Assembly: GCF_029227915.1 (NCBI RefSeq)
Contig: NC_079885.1
Location: 29,329,001 to 29,393,000 of the forward strand
Source of the DNA: Hydractinia symbiolongicarpus
Taxonomy: Eukaryota > Cnidaria > Hydrozoa > Anthoathecata > Hydractiniidae
Reading direction: 5' to 3'
DNA: 64,000 nucleotides
Position numbers and translations under genes: made by a program. A model generated the notes under the pieces. The model was not told the DNA's origin and did not search any database. It saw nothing but the letters and a program-made list of their open reading frames with translations. The first letter of the stretch is position 1. Each line of letters starts with the position of its first letter. Below are positions 37,673 through 51,000 of this stretch, in pieces.

Positions 37673-40600
37673 TCGGCCCGTATAGTCAAAAGTATACAAA
37701 GAAAGTACCCAGGGAGTAAACTCATTTCCAGAACGATTTTTTAAATTATTTTTTCACCACTAAAACGCATAAGACTTGTAGTTTTTAAAAATGTTTTTAT
37801 TTTTGATGAGTCGCTGAATAAAAGAAGTTTAATCGCCGGCAAACGAAAACCCGCGATTTCCCGTAAATCCCGGGCTTTGCCCGTATAGTCAAAAGTATAC
37901 AAAGAAAGTACCCAGGGAGTAAACTCATTTCCCAAACGATTTTTTAAATTATTTTTTCACCACTAAAACGCATAAGACTTGTAGTTTTTAAAAATATTTT
38001 CATTTTTGATGAGACGCTGAATAAAAGAAGTTTAATCGCCGGCAAACGAAAACATGCGATTTCCCGTAAATCCCGGGCTTGGCCCGTATAGTCAAAAGTA
38101 TACAAAGAAAGTACCCAGGGAGTAAACTAATTTTCCGAACGATTTTTTAAATTATTTTTTCACCACTAAAACGCATGAGACTTGTAGTTTTCAAAAATGT
38201 TTTCATTTTTGATGAGACGCTGAATAAAAGAAGTTTAATCGCCGGCACACGAAAACCCGCGATTTTCCGTAAATCCCGGACTCGGCCCGTATAGTCAAAA
38301 GTATACAAAGAAAGTACCCAGGGAGTAAACTAATTTTCCGAACGATTTTTTAAATTATTTTTTCACCACTAAAACGCATGAGACTTGTAGTTTTCAAAAA
38401 TGTTTTCATTTTTGATGAGACGCTGAATAAAAGAAGTTTAATCGCCGGCAAACGGAAACCCGCGATTTCCCGTAAATCCCGGACTCGGCCCGTATAGTCA
38501 AAAGTATACAAAGAAAGTACCCAGGGAGTAAACTTATTTCTAGAACGATTTTTTAAATTATTTTTTCACCACTAAAACGCATAAGACTTGCAGTTTTTAA
38601 AAATGTTTTTATTTTTGATTAGACGCTGAATAAAAGAAGTTTAATCGCCGGCAAACGAAAACCCGAGATTTCCCGTAAATCCCGGGCTTGGCCCGTATAG
38701 TCAAAAGTATACAAAGAAAGTACCCAGGGAGTAAACTTATTTCCCGAACGATTTTTTAAATTTTTTTTTCACCACTAAAACGCATGAGACTTGTAGTTTT
38801 CAAAAAATTTTCATTTTTGATGAGACGCTGAATAAAAGAAGTTTAATCGCCGGCAAACGAATACCTGCGATTTCCCGTAAATCCCGGACTCGGCCCGTAT
38901 AGTCAAAAGTATACAAAGAAAGTACCCAGGAAGTAAACTGATTTCCAGAACGATTTTTTAAATTATTTTTTCACCACTAAAACGCATAAGACTTGTAGTT
39001 TTTAAAAATGTTTTTATTTTTGATGAGACGCTGAATAAAAGAAGTTTAATCGCCGGCAAACGAAAACCCGCGATTTCCCGTAAATCCCGGGCTTTGCCCG
39101 CATAGTCAAAAGTATACAAAGAAAGTACCCAGGGAGTAAACTCATTTCTAGAACGATTTTTTAAATTATTTTTTCACCACTAAAACGCATAAGACTTGCA
39201 GTTTTTAAAAATGTTTTTATTTTTGATTAGACGCTGAATAAAAGAAGTTTAATCGCCGGCAAACGAAAACCCGAGATTTCCCGTAAATCCCGGGCTTGGC
39301 CCGTATAGTCAAAAGTATACAAAGAAAGTACCCAGGGAGTAAACTCATTTCCCGAACTTTTTTTTAAATTATTTTTTCACCACTAAAACGCATGAGACTT
39401 GTAGTTTTCAAAAAATTTTCATTTTTGATGAGACGCTGAATAAAAGAAGTTTAATCGCCGGCAAACGAATACCTGCGATTTCCCGTAAATCCCAGACTCG
39501 GCCCGTATAGTGAAAAGTATACAAAGAAAGTACCCAGGAAGTAAACTGATTTCCAGAACGATTTTTTAAATTATTTTTTCACCACTAAAACGCATAAGAC
39601 TTGTAGTTTTTAAAAATGTTTTTATTTTTGATGAGACGCTGAATAAAAGAAGTTTAATCGCCGGCAAACGAAAACCCGCGATTTCCCGTAAATCCCGGGC
39701 GTTGCCCGTATAGTCAAAAGTATACAAAGAAAGTACCCAGGGAGTAAACTCATTTCTCGAACGATTTTTTAAATTATTTTTTCACCACTAAAACGCATGA
39801 GACTTGTAGTTTTCAAAAATGTTTTCATTTTTGATGAGACGCTGAATAAAAGAAGTTTAATCGCCGGCACACGAAAACCCGCGATTTTCCGTAAATCCCG
39901 GACTCGGCCCGTATAGTCAAAAGTATACAAAGAAAGTACCCAGGGAGTAAACTAATTTTCCGAACGATTTTTTAAATTATTTTTTCACCACTAAAACGCA
40001 TGAGACTTGTAGTTTTCAAAAATGTTTTCATTTTTGATGAGACGCTGAATAAAAGAAGTTTAATCGCCGGCAAACGGAAACCCGCGATTTCCCGTAAATC
40101 CCGGACTCGGCCCGTATAGTCAAAAGTATACAAAGAAAGTACCCAGGGAGTAAACTTATTTCTAGAACGATTTTTTAAATTATTTTTTCACCACTAAAAC
40201 GCATAAGACTTGCAGTTTTTAAAAATGTTTTTATTTTTGATTAGACGCTGAATAAAAGAAGTTTAATCGCCGGCAAACGAAAACCCGAGATTTCCCGTAA
40301 ATCCCGGGCTTGGCCCGTATAGTCAAAAGTATACAAAGAAAGTACCCAGGGAGTAAACTTATTTCCCGAACGATTTTTTAAATTATTTTTTCACCACTAA
40401 AACGCATGAGACTTGTAGTTTTCAAAAAATTTTCATTTTTGATGAGACGCTGAATAAAAGAAGTTTAATCGCCGGCAAACGAGTACCTGCGATTTCCCGT
40501 AAATCACGGACTCGGCCCGTATAGTCAAAAGTATACAAAGAAAGTACCCAGGAAGTAAACTGATTTCCAGAACGATTTTTTAAATTATTTTTTCACCACT

Positions 40601-43590
40601 AAAACGCATAAGACTTGTAGTTTTTAAAAATGTTTTTATTTTTGATGAGACGCTGAATAAAAGAAGTTTAATCGCCGGCAAACGAAAACCCGCGATTTCC
40701 CGTAAATCCCGGGCTTTGCCCGCATAGTCAAAAGTATACAAAGAAAGTACCCAGGGAGTAAACTCATTTCTAGAACGATTTTTTAAATTATTTTTTCACC
40801 ACTAAAACGCATAAGACTTGCAGTTTTTAAAAATGTTTTTATTTTTGATTAGACGCTGAATAAAAGAAGTTTAATCGCCGGCAAACGAAAACCCGAGATT
40901 TCCCGTAAATCCCGGGCTTGGCCCGTATAGTCAAAAGTATACAAAGAAAGTACCCAGGGAGTAAACTCATTTCCCGAACTTTTTTTTAAATTATTTTTTC
41001 ACCACTAAAACGCATGAGACTTGTAGTTTTCAAAAAATTTTCATTTTTGATGAGACGCTGAATAAAAGAAGTTTAATCGCCGGCAAACGAATACCTGCGA
41101 TTTCCCGTAAATCCCAGACTCGGCCCGTATAGTCAAAAGTATACAAAGAAAGTACCCAGGAAGTAAACTGATTTCCAGAACGATTTTTTAAATTATTTTT
41201 TCACCACTAAAACGCATAAGACTTGCAGTTTTTAAAAATGTTTTTATTTTTGATTAGACGCTGAATAAAAGAAGTTTAATCGCCGGCAAACGAAAACCCG
41301 AGATTTCCCGTAAATCCCGGGCTTGGCCCGTATAGTCAAAAGTATACAAAGAAAGTACCCAGGGAGTAAACTTATTTCCCGAACGATTTTTTAAATTATT
41401 TTTTCACCACTAAAACGCATGAGACTTGTAGTTTTCAAAAAATTTTCATTTTTGATGAGACGCTGAATAAAAGAAGTTTAATCGCCGGCAAACGAATACC
41501 TGCGATTTCCCGTAAATCACGGACTCGGCCCGCATAGTCAAAAGTATACAAAGAAAGTACCCAGGGAGTAAACTCATTTCTAGAACGATTTTTTAAATTA
41601 TTTTTTCACCACTAAAACGCATAAGACTTGCAGTTTTTAAAAATGTTTTTATTTTTGATTAGACGCTGAATAAAAGAAGTTTAATCGCCGGCAAACGAAA
41701 ACCCGAGATTTCCCGTAAATCCCGGGCTTGGCCCGTATAGTCAAAAGTATACAAAGAAAGTACCCAGGGAGTAAACTCATTTCCCGAACTTTTTTTTAAA
41801 TTATTTTTTCACCACTAAAACGCATGAGACTTGTAGTTTTCAAAAAATTTTCATTTTTGATGAGACGCTGAATAAAAGAAGTTTAATCGCCGGCAAACGA
41901 ATACCTGCGATTTCCCGTAAATCCCAGACTCGGCCCGTATAGTCAAAAGTATACAAAGAAAGTACCCAGGAAGTAAACTGATTTCCAGAACGATTTTTTA
42001 AATTATTTTTTCACCACTAAAACGCATAAGACTTGTAGTTTTTAAAAATGTTTTTATTTTTGATGAGACGCTGAATAAAAGAAGTTTAATCGCCGGCAAA
42101 CGAAAACCCGCGATTTCCCGTAAATCCCGGACTCGGCCCGTATAGTCAAAAGTATACAAGGAAAGTACCCAGGGAGTAAACTTATTTCCCGAACGATTTT
42201 TTAAATTATTTTTTCACCACTAAAACGCATGAGACTTGTAGTTTTCAAAAAATTTTCATTTTTGATGAGACGCTGAATAAAAGAAGTTTAATCGCCGGCA
42301 AACGAATACCTGCGATTTCCCGTAAATCCCGGACTCGGCCCGTATAGTCAAAAAGATTCAAAGAAAGTACCCAGGAAGTAAACTGATTTCCAGAACGATT
42401 TTTTAAATTATTTTTTCACCACTAAAACGCATAAGACTTGTAGTTTTTAAAAATGTTTTTATTTTTGATGAGACGCTGAATAAAAGAAGTTTAATCGCCG
42501 GCAAACGAAAACCCGCGATTTCCCGTAAATCCCGGGCTTTGCCCGTATAGTCAAAAGTATACAAAGAAAGTACCCAGGGAGTAAACTCATTTCCCGAACG
42601 ATTTTTTAAATTATTTTTTCACCACTAAAACGCATAAGACTTGTAGTTTTTAAAAATGTTTTCATTTTTGATGAGACGCTGAATAAAAGAAGTTTAATCG
42701 CCGGCAAACGAAAACATGCGATTTCCCGTAAATCCCGGGCTTGGCCCGTATAGTCAAAAGTATACAAAGAAAGTACCCAGGGAGTAAACTAATTTTCCGA
42801 ACGATTTTTTAAATTATTTTTTCACCACTAAAACGCATGAGACTTGTAGTTTTCAAAAATGTTTTCTTTTTTGATGAGACGCTGAATAAAAGAAGTTTAA
42901 TCGCCGGCAAACGAAAACCCGCGATTTCCCGTAAATCCCGGACTCGGCCCGTATAGTCAAAAGTATACAAGGAAAGTACCCAGTGAGTAAATTCATTTCC
43001 CGAACGATTTTTTAAATTATTTTTTCACCACTAAAACGCATATGACTTGTAGTTTTCAAAAATGTTTTCATTTTTGATGAGACGCTTAATGAAAGAGGTT
43101 TAATCGCCGGCAAACGAAAACCCGCGATTTCCCGTAAATCCCGGGCTTGGCCCGTATAGTCGAATGTATACAAAGAAAGTACCCTGTGAGTAAACTCATT
43201 TCCCGAACGATTTTTTATATTATTTTTTCACCACTAAAACGCATGAGACTTGTAGTTTTCAGAAATGTTTTCATTTTTGATGAGACGCTTAATGAAAGTG
43301 GTTTAATCGCCGGCAAACGAAAACCCGCGATTTGCCGTAAATCCCGGACTTGGCCCGTATAGTCGAATGTATACAAAGAAAGTACCCTGTGAGTAAACTC
43401 ATTTCCAAAACGATTTTTTAAATTATCTTTTCACCACTAAAACGCATAAGACTTGTAGTTTTTAAAAACGTTTTCATTTTTGATGAGACGCTGAATAAAA
43501 GAAGTTTAATCGCTGGCAAACGAAAACGCGCCATTTCCCGTAAACCCCGGACTCGGCCCGTATAGTCGAATGTATACAAAGAAAGTACCC
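37065..43590. repeat. Segmental duplication II, copy 2 (~6.5 kb)
   Basis: Pairs with 25702-32431. Relative to copy 1 it lacks the extra 4-mer near 27.2-28.0 kb and has three more monomers before 42.1 kb. Chimeric monomers mark the rearranged part: ctgatttccag joined to cataagacttgcag near 41,170-41,230, and cacggactcgg joined to cccgcatag near 41,518-41,534. Similarity ends at 43590, where cccagg replaces ccctgt. Confidence 0.85.
38539..41990. repeat. 8-mer higher-order repeat with XbaI sites, second region
   Basis: TCTAGA occurs at 38539, 39147, 40161, 40769 and 41579, spacings of 608, 1,014, 608 and 810. gaacttttttttaaa is at 39354, 40976 and 41786. The 1,622-bp unit equals that at 27.2-30.8 kb, but the extra 4-mer (810 bp) is at the 3' end here rather than the 5' end. 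Confidence 0.85.
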
Positions 43591-46500
43591 AGGATGTAAA
43601 CTCATTTCCCGAACGATTTTTTAAATTATTTTTTCACCACTAAAACGCATAAGACTTGTAGTTTTTAAAAATGTTTTCATTTTTGATGAGACGCTGAATA
43701 AAAGAAGTTTAATCGCCGGCAAACGAAAACATGCGATTTCCCGTAAATTCTGGGCTTGGCCCGTATAGTCAAAAGTATACAAAGAAAGTACCCAGGGAAT
43801 AAAACTAATTTTCCGAACGATTTTTTAAATTATTTTTTCACCACTAAAACGCATGAGACTTGTAGATTTCAAAAATGTTTTCATTTTTGATGAGACGCTG
43901 AATAAAAGAAGTTTAATCGCCGGCAAACGAAAACCCGCGATTTCCCGTAAATCCCGGACTCGGCCCGTATAGTCAAAAGTATACAAAGAAAGTACCCAGG
44001 GAGTAAACTCATTTCCCGAACGATTTTTTAAATTATTTTTTCACCACTACAACGCATGAGACTTGTAGTTTTCAAAAATGTTTTCATTTTTGATGAGACG
44101 CTGAATAAAAGAAGTTTAATCGCCCTCAAACGAAAATCCGCGATTTCCGTAAATCCCGGACTCGGCCCGTATAGTCCAAAGTATACAAAGAAAGTACCGA
44201 GGGAGTAAACTCATTTCCCGAACGATTTTTTAAATTATTTTTTCACCGCTAAAACGCATGAGACTTGTAGTTTTCAAAAATGTTTTTATTTTTGATGAGA
44301 CGCTTAATGAAAGAGGTTTAATCACCGGCAAACGAAATCCCGCGATTTCCCGTAAATCCCAAGCTTGGCCCGTATAGTCGAATGTATACAAAGAAAGTAC
44401 CCAGGGAGTAAACTCATTTCCCGAACGATTTTTTAAATTATTTTTTCACCACTAAAACGCATAAGACTTGTAGTTTTCAAAAATGTTTTCATTTTTGATG
44501 AGACGCTTAATGAAAGAGGTTTAATCGCCGGCAAACGAAAACCCGCGATTTCCCGTAAATCCCGGGCTTGGCCCGTATAGTCGAATGTATACAAAGAAAG
44601 TACCCTGTGAGTAAACTCATTTCCCGAACGATTTTTTAAATAATTTTTTCACCACTAAAACGCATGAGACTTGTAGTTTTCAGAAATGTTTTCATTTTTG
44701 ATGAGACGCTTAATGAAAGTGGTTTAATCGCCGGCAAACGAAAACCCGCGATTTGCCGTAAATCCCGGACTTGGCCCGTATAGTCGAATGTATACAAAGA
44801 AAGTACCCTGTGAGTAAACTCATTTCCAAAACGATTTTTTAAATTATCTTTTCACCACTAAAACGCATGAGACTTGTAGTTTTCAAAAATGTTTTCATTT
44901 TTGATGAGACGCTGAATAAAAGAAGTTTAATCGCCAGCAAACGAAAACGCGCCATTTCCCGTAAACCCCGGACTCGGCCCGTATAGTCGAATGTATACAA
45001 AGAAAGTACCATGTGAGTAAACTCATTTCCCGAACGATTTTTTAAATTATTTTTTCACCACTAAAACGCATGAGACTTGTAGTTTTCAGAAATGTTTTCA
45101 TTTTTGATGAGACGCTTAATGAAAGTGGTTTAATCGCCGGCAAACGAAAACCCGCGATTTGCCGTAAATCCCGGACTTGGCCCGTATAGTCGAATGTATA
45201 GAAAGAAAGTACCCTGTGATTAAACTCATTTCCAAAACGATTTTTTAAATTATCTTTTCACCACTAAAACGCATAAGACTTGTAGTTTTTAAAAATGTTT
45301 TCATTTTTGATGAGACGCTGAATAAAAGAAGTTTAATCGCCGGCAAACGAAAACATGCGATTTCCCGTAAATCCCGGGCTTAGCCCGTATAGTCAAAAGT
45401 ATACAAAGAAAGTACCCAGGGAGTAAACTACTTTTCCGAACGATTTTTTAAATTTTTTTTTCACCACTAAAACGCATAAGACTTGTAGTTTTTAAAAATG
45501 TTTTCATTTTTGATGAAACGCTGAATAAAAGAAGTTTAATCGGCGGCAAACGAAAACATGCGATTTCCCGTAAATCCCGGGCTTGGCCCGTATAGTCAAA
45601 AGTATACAAAGAAAGTACCCAGGGAGTAAACTCATTTCCCGAACGATTTTTTAAATTATTTTTTCACCACTAAAACGCATAAGACTTGTAGTTTTTAAAA
45701 ATGTTTTCATTTTTGATGAGACGCTTAATGAAAGTGGTTTAATCGCCGGCAAACGAAAACCCGCGATTTCCCGTAAATCCCGGGCTTGGCCCGTATAGTC
45801 GAATGTATACAAAGAAAGTACCCTGTGAGTAAACTCATTTCCCGAACGATTTTTTAAATTATTTTTTCACCACTAAAACGCATGAGACTTGTAGTTTTCA
45901 GAAATGTTTTCATTTTTGATGAGACGCTTAATGAAAGTGGTTTAATCGCCGGCAAACGAAAACCCGTGATTTGCCGTAAATCCCGGACTCGGCCCGTATA
46001 GTCGAATGTATACAAAGAAAGTACCCAGGGAGTAAACTCATTTCCCGAACGATTTTTTAAATTATTTTTTCACCACTAAAACGCATAAGACTTGTAGTTT
46101 TCAAAAATGTTTTCATTTTTGATGAGACGCTTAATGAAAGAGGTTTAATCGCCGGCAGACGAAAACCCGCGATTTCCCGTAAATCCCGGGCTTGGCCCGT
46201 ATAGTCGAATGTATACAAAGAAAGTACCCTGTGAGTAAACTCATTTCCCGAACGATTTTTTAAATTATTTTTTCACCACTAAAACGCATGAGACTTGTAG
46301 TTTTCAGAAATGTTTTCATTTTTGATGAGACGCTTAATGAAAGTGGTTTAATCGCCGGCAAACGAAAACCCGCGATTTGCCGTAAATCCCGGACTTGGCC
46401 CGTATAGTCGAATGTATACAAAGAAAGTACCCTGTGAGTAAACTCATTTCCAAAACGATTTTTTAAATTATCTTTTCACCACTAAAACGCATGAGACTTG

Positions 46501-48079
46501 TAGTTTTCAAAAATGTTTTCATTTTTGATGAGACGCTGAATAAAAGAATTTAATCGCCGGCAAACGAAAACCCGCGATTTCCCGTAAATCCCGGGCTTGG
46601 CCCGTATAGTCGAATGTATACAAAAAAAGTACCCAGGATGTAAACTCAATTCCCGAACGATTTTTTAAACTTTTTTTTCACCACTAAAACGCATGATACT
46701 TGTAGTTTTCAAAAATGTTTTCATTTTTGATGAGACGCTGAATAAAAGAATTTAATCGCCGGCAAACGAAAACCCGCGATTTCCCGTAAATCCCGGGCTT
46801 GGCCCGTATAGTCGAATGTATACAAAAAAAGTACCCAGGATGTAAACTCATTTCCCGAACGATTTTTTAAACTTTTTTTTCACCACTAAAACGCATGATA
46901 CTTGTAGTTTTCAAAAATGTTTTCATTTTTGATGAGACGCTGAATAAAAGAATTTAATCGCCGGCAAACGAAAACCCGCGATTTCCCGTAAATCCCGGGC
47001 TTGGCCCGTATAGTCAAAAGTATACTAAGAAAGTACCCAGGGAGTAAACTCATTTCCAGAACGATTTTTTAAATTATTTTTTCACCACTAAAACGCATAA
47101 GACTTGTAGTTTTTAAAAATGTTTTTATTTTTGATGAGACGCTGAATAAAAGAAGTTTAATCGCCGGCAAACGAAAACATGCGATTTCCCGTAAATCCCG
47201 GGCTTGGCCCGTATAGTCAAAAGTATACAAAGAAAGTACCCAGGGAGTAAACTCATTTTCCGAACGATTTTTTAAATTATTTTTTCACCACTAAAACGCA
47301 TGAGACTTGTAGTTTTCAAAAATGTTTTCATTTTTGATGAGACGCTGAATAAAAGAAGTTTAATCGCCGGCAAACGAAAACATGCGATTTCCCGTAAATC
47401 CCGGGCTTGGCCCGTATAGTCAAAAGTATACAAAGAAAGTACCCAGGGAGTAAACTCATTTTCCCAACGATTTTTTAAATTATTTTTTCACCACTAAAAC
47501 GCATAAGAATTGCAGTTTTTAAAAATGTTTTTATTTTTGATTAGACGCTGAATAAAAGAAGTTTAATCGCCGGCAAACGAAAACCCGAGATTTCCCGTAA
47601 ATCCCGGGCTTGGCCCGTATAGTCAAAAGTATACAAAGAAAGTACCCAGGGAGTAAACTCATTTCCCGAACGATTTTTTAAATTATTTTTTCACCACTAA
47701 AACGCATGAGACTTGTAGTTTTCAAAAAATTTTCATTTTTGATGAGACGCTGAATAAAAGAAGTTTAATCGCCGGCAAACGAATACTTGCGATTTCCCGT
47801 AAATCCCGGACTCGGCCCGTATAGTCAAAAGTATACAAAGAAAGTACCTAGGAAGTAAACTGATTTCCAGAACGATTTTTTAAATTATTTTTTCACCACT
47901 AAAACGCATAAGACTTGTAGTTTTTAAAAATGTTTTTACTTTTGATGAGACGCTGAATAAAAGAAGTTTAATCGCCGGCAAACGAAAACCTGCGATTTCC
48001 CGTAAATCCCGGGCTTTGCCCGTATAGTCAAAAGTATACAAAGAAAGTACCCAGGGAGTAAACTCATTTCCCGAACGAT
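43212..48079. repeat. Tandem segmental duplication III, copy 1 (4,868 bp)
   Basis: Directly abuts an almost identical copy at 48080-52947. Matching markers are all 4,868 bp apart: ttttttatat at 43211/48079, gtaaattctg at 43743/48611, and gggaataaaact at 43795/48663. That is 24 monomers less four bases. Aligning the two copies line by line by eye I found three substitutions: 43337 (g; t in copy 2) and 46625 and 46827 (a; g in copy 2). Rare variants such as cccaagcttgg, gtagatttc, gatgaaacgctg with aatcggcgg, and aacccgtgatttgcc are shared by both. Confidence 0.9.
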
Positions 48080-51000
48080 TTTTTATATTATTTTTTCACC
48101 ACTAAAACGCATGAGACTTGTAGTTTTCAGAAATGTTTTCATTTTTGATGAGACGCTTAATGAAAGTGGTTTAATCGCCGGCAAACGAAAACCCGCGATT
48201 TGCCTTAAATCCCGGACTTGGCCCGTATAGTCGAATGTATACAAAGAAAGTACCCTGTGAGTAAACTCATTTCCAAAACGATTTTTTAAATTATCTTTTC
48301 ACCACTAAAACGCATAAGACTTGTAGTTTTTAAAAACGTTTTCATTTTTGATGAGACGCTGAATAAAAGAAGTTTAATCGCTGGCAAACGAAAACGCGCC
48401 ATTTCCCGTAAACCCCGGACTCGGCCCGTATAGTCGAATGTATACAAAGAAAGTACCCAGGATGTAAACTCATTTCCCGAACGATTTTTTAAATTATTTT
48501 TTCACCACTAAAACGCATAAGACTTGTAGTTTTTAAAAATGTTTTCATTTTTGATGAGACGCTGAATAAAAGAAGTTTAATCGCCGGCAAACGAAAACAT
48601 GCGATTTCCCGTAAATTCTGGGCTTGGCCCGTATAGTCAAAAGTATACAAAGAAAGTACCCAGGGAATAAAACTAATTTTCCGAACGATTTTTTAAATTA
48701 TTTTTTCACCACTAAAACGCATGAGACTTGTAGATTTCAAAAATGTTTTCATTTTTGATGAGACGCTGAATAAAAGAAGTTTAATCGCCGGCAAACGAAA
48801 ACCCGCGATTTCCCGTAAATCCCGGACTCGGCCCGTATAGTCAAAAGTATACAAAGAAAGTACCCAGGGAGTAAACTCATTTCCCGAACGATTTTTTAAA
48901 TTATTTTTTCACCACTACAACGCATGAGACTTGTAGTTTTCAAAAATGTTTTCATTTTTGATGAGACGCTGAATAAAAGAAGTTTAATCGCCCTCAAACG
49001 AAAATCCGCGATTTCCGTAAATCCCGGACTCGGCCCGTATAGTCCAAAGTATACAAAGAAAGTACCGAGGGAGTAAACTCATTTCCCGAACGATTTTTTA
49101 AATTATTTTTTCACCGCTAAAACGCATGAGACTTGTAGTTTTCAAAAATGTTTTTATTTTTGATGAGACGCTTAATGAAAGAGGTTTAATCACCGGCAAA
49201 CGAAATCCCGCGATTTCCCGTAAATCCCAAGCTTGGCCCGTATAGTCGAATGTATACAAAGAAAGTACCCAGGGAGTAAACTCATTTCCCGAACGATTTT
49301 TTAAATTATTTTTTCACCACTAAAACGCATAAGACTTGTAGTTTTCAAAAATGTTTTCATTTTTGATGAGACGCTTAATGAAAGAGGTTTAATCGCCGGC
49401 AAACGAAAACCCGCGATTTCCCGTAAATCCCGGGCTTGGCCCGTATAGTCGAATGTATACAAAGAAAGTACCCTGTGAGTAAACTCATTTCCCGAACGAT
49501 TTTTTAAATAATTTTTTCACCACTAAAACGCATGAGACTTGTAGTTTTCAGAAATGTTTTCATTTTTGATGAGACGCTTAATGAAAGTGGTTTAATCGCC
49601 GGCAAACGAAAACCCGCGATTTGCCGTAAATCCCGGACTTGGCCCGTATAGTCGAATGTATACAAAGAAAGTACCCTGTGAGTAAACTCATTTCCAAAAC
49701 GATTTTTTAAATTATCTTTTCACCACTAAAACGCATGAGACTTGTAGTTTTCAAAAATGTTTTCATTTTTGATGAGACGCTGAATAAAAGAAGTTTAATC
49801 GCCAGCAAACGAAAACGCGCCATTTCCCGTAAACCCCGGACTCGGCCCGTATAGTCGAATGTATACAAAGAAAGTACCATGTGAGTAAACTCATTTCCCG
49901 AACGATTTTTTAAATTATTTTTTCACCACTAAAACGCATGAGACTTGTAGTTTTCAGAAATGTTTTCATTTTTGATGAGACGCTTAATGAAAGTGGTTTA
50001 ATCGCCGGCAAACGAAAACCCGCGATTTGCCGTAAATCCCGGACTTGGCCCGTATAGTCGAATGTATAGAAAGAAAGTACCCTGTGATTAAACTCATTTC
50101 CAAAACGATTTTTTAAATTATCTTTTCACCACTAAAACGCATAAGACTTGTAGTTTTTAAAAATGTTTTCATTTTTGATGAGACGCTGAATAAAAGAAGT
50201 TTAATCGCCGGCAAACGAAAACATGCGATTTCCCGTAAATCCCGGGCTTAGCCCGTATAGTCAAAAGTATACAAAGAAAGTACCCAGGGAGTAAACTACT
50301 TTTCCGAACGATTTTTTAAATTTTTTTTTCACCACTAAAACGCATAAGACTTGTAGTTTTTAAAAATGTTTTCATTTTTGATGAAACGCTGAATAAAAGA
50401 AGTTTAATCGGCGGCAAACGAAAACATGCGATTTCCCGTAAATCCCGGGCTTGGCCCGTATAGTCAAAAGTATACAAAGAAAGTACCCAGGGAGTAAACT
50501 CATTTCCCGAACGATTTTTTAAATTATTTTTTCACCACTAAAACGCATAAGACTTGTAGTTTTTAAAAATGTTTTCATTTTTGATGAGACGCTTAATGAA
50601 AGTGGTTTAATCGCCGGCAAACGAAAACCCGCGATTTCCCGTAAATCCCGGGCTTGGCCCGTATAGTCGAATGTATACAAAGAAAGTACCCTGTGAGTAA
50701 ACTCATTTCCCGAACGATTTTTTAAATTATTTTTTCACCACTAAAACGCATGAGACTTGTAGTTTTCAGAAATGTTTTCATTTTTGATGAGACGCTTAAT
50801 GAAAGTGGTTTAATCGCCGGCAAACGAAAACCCGTGATTTGCCGTAAATCCCGGACTCGGCCCGTATAGTCGAATGTATACAAAGAAAGTACCCAGGGAG
50901 TAAACTCATTTCCCGAACGATTTTTTAAATTATTTTTTCACCACTAAAACGCATAAGACTTGTAGTTTTCAAAAATGTTTTCATTTTTGATGAGACGCTT

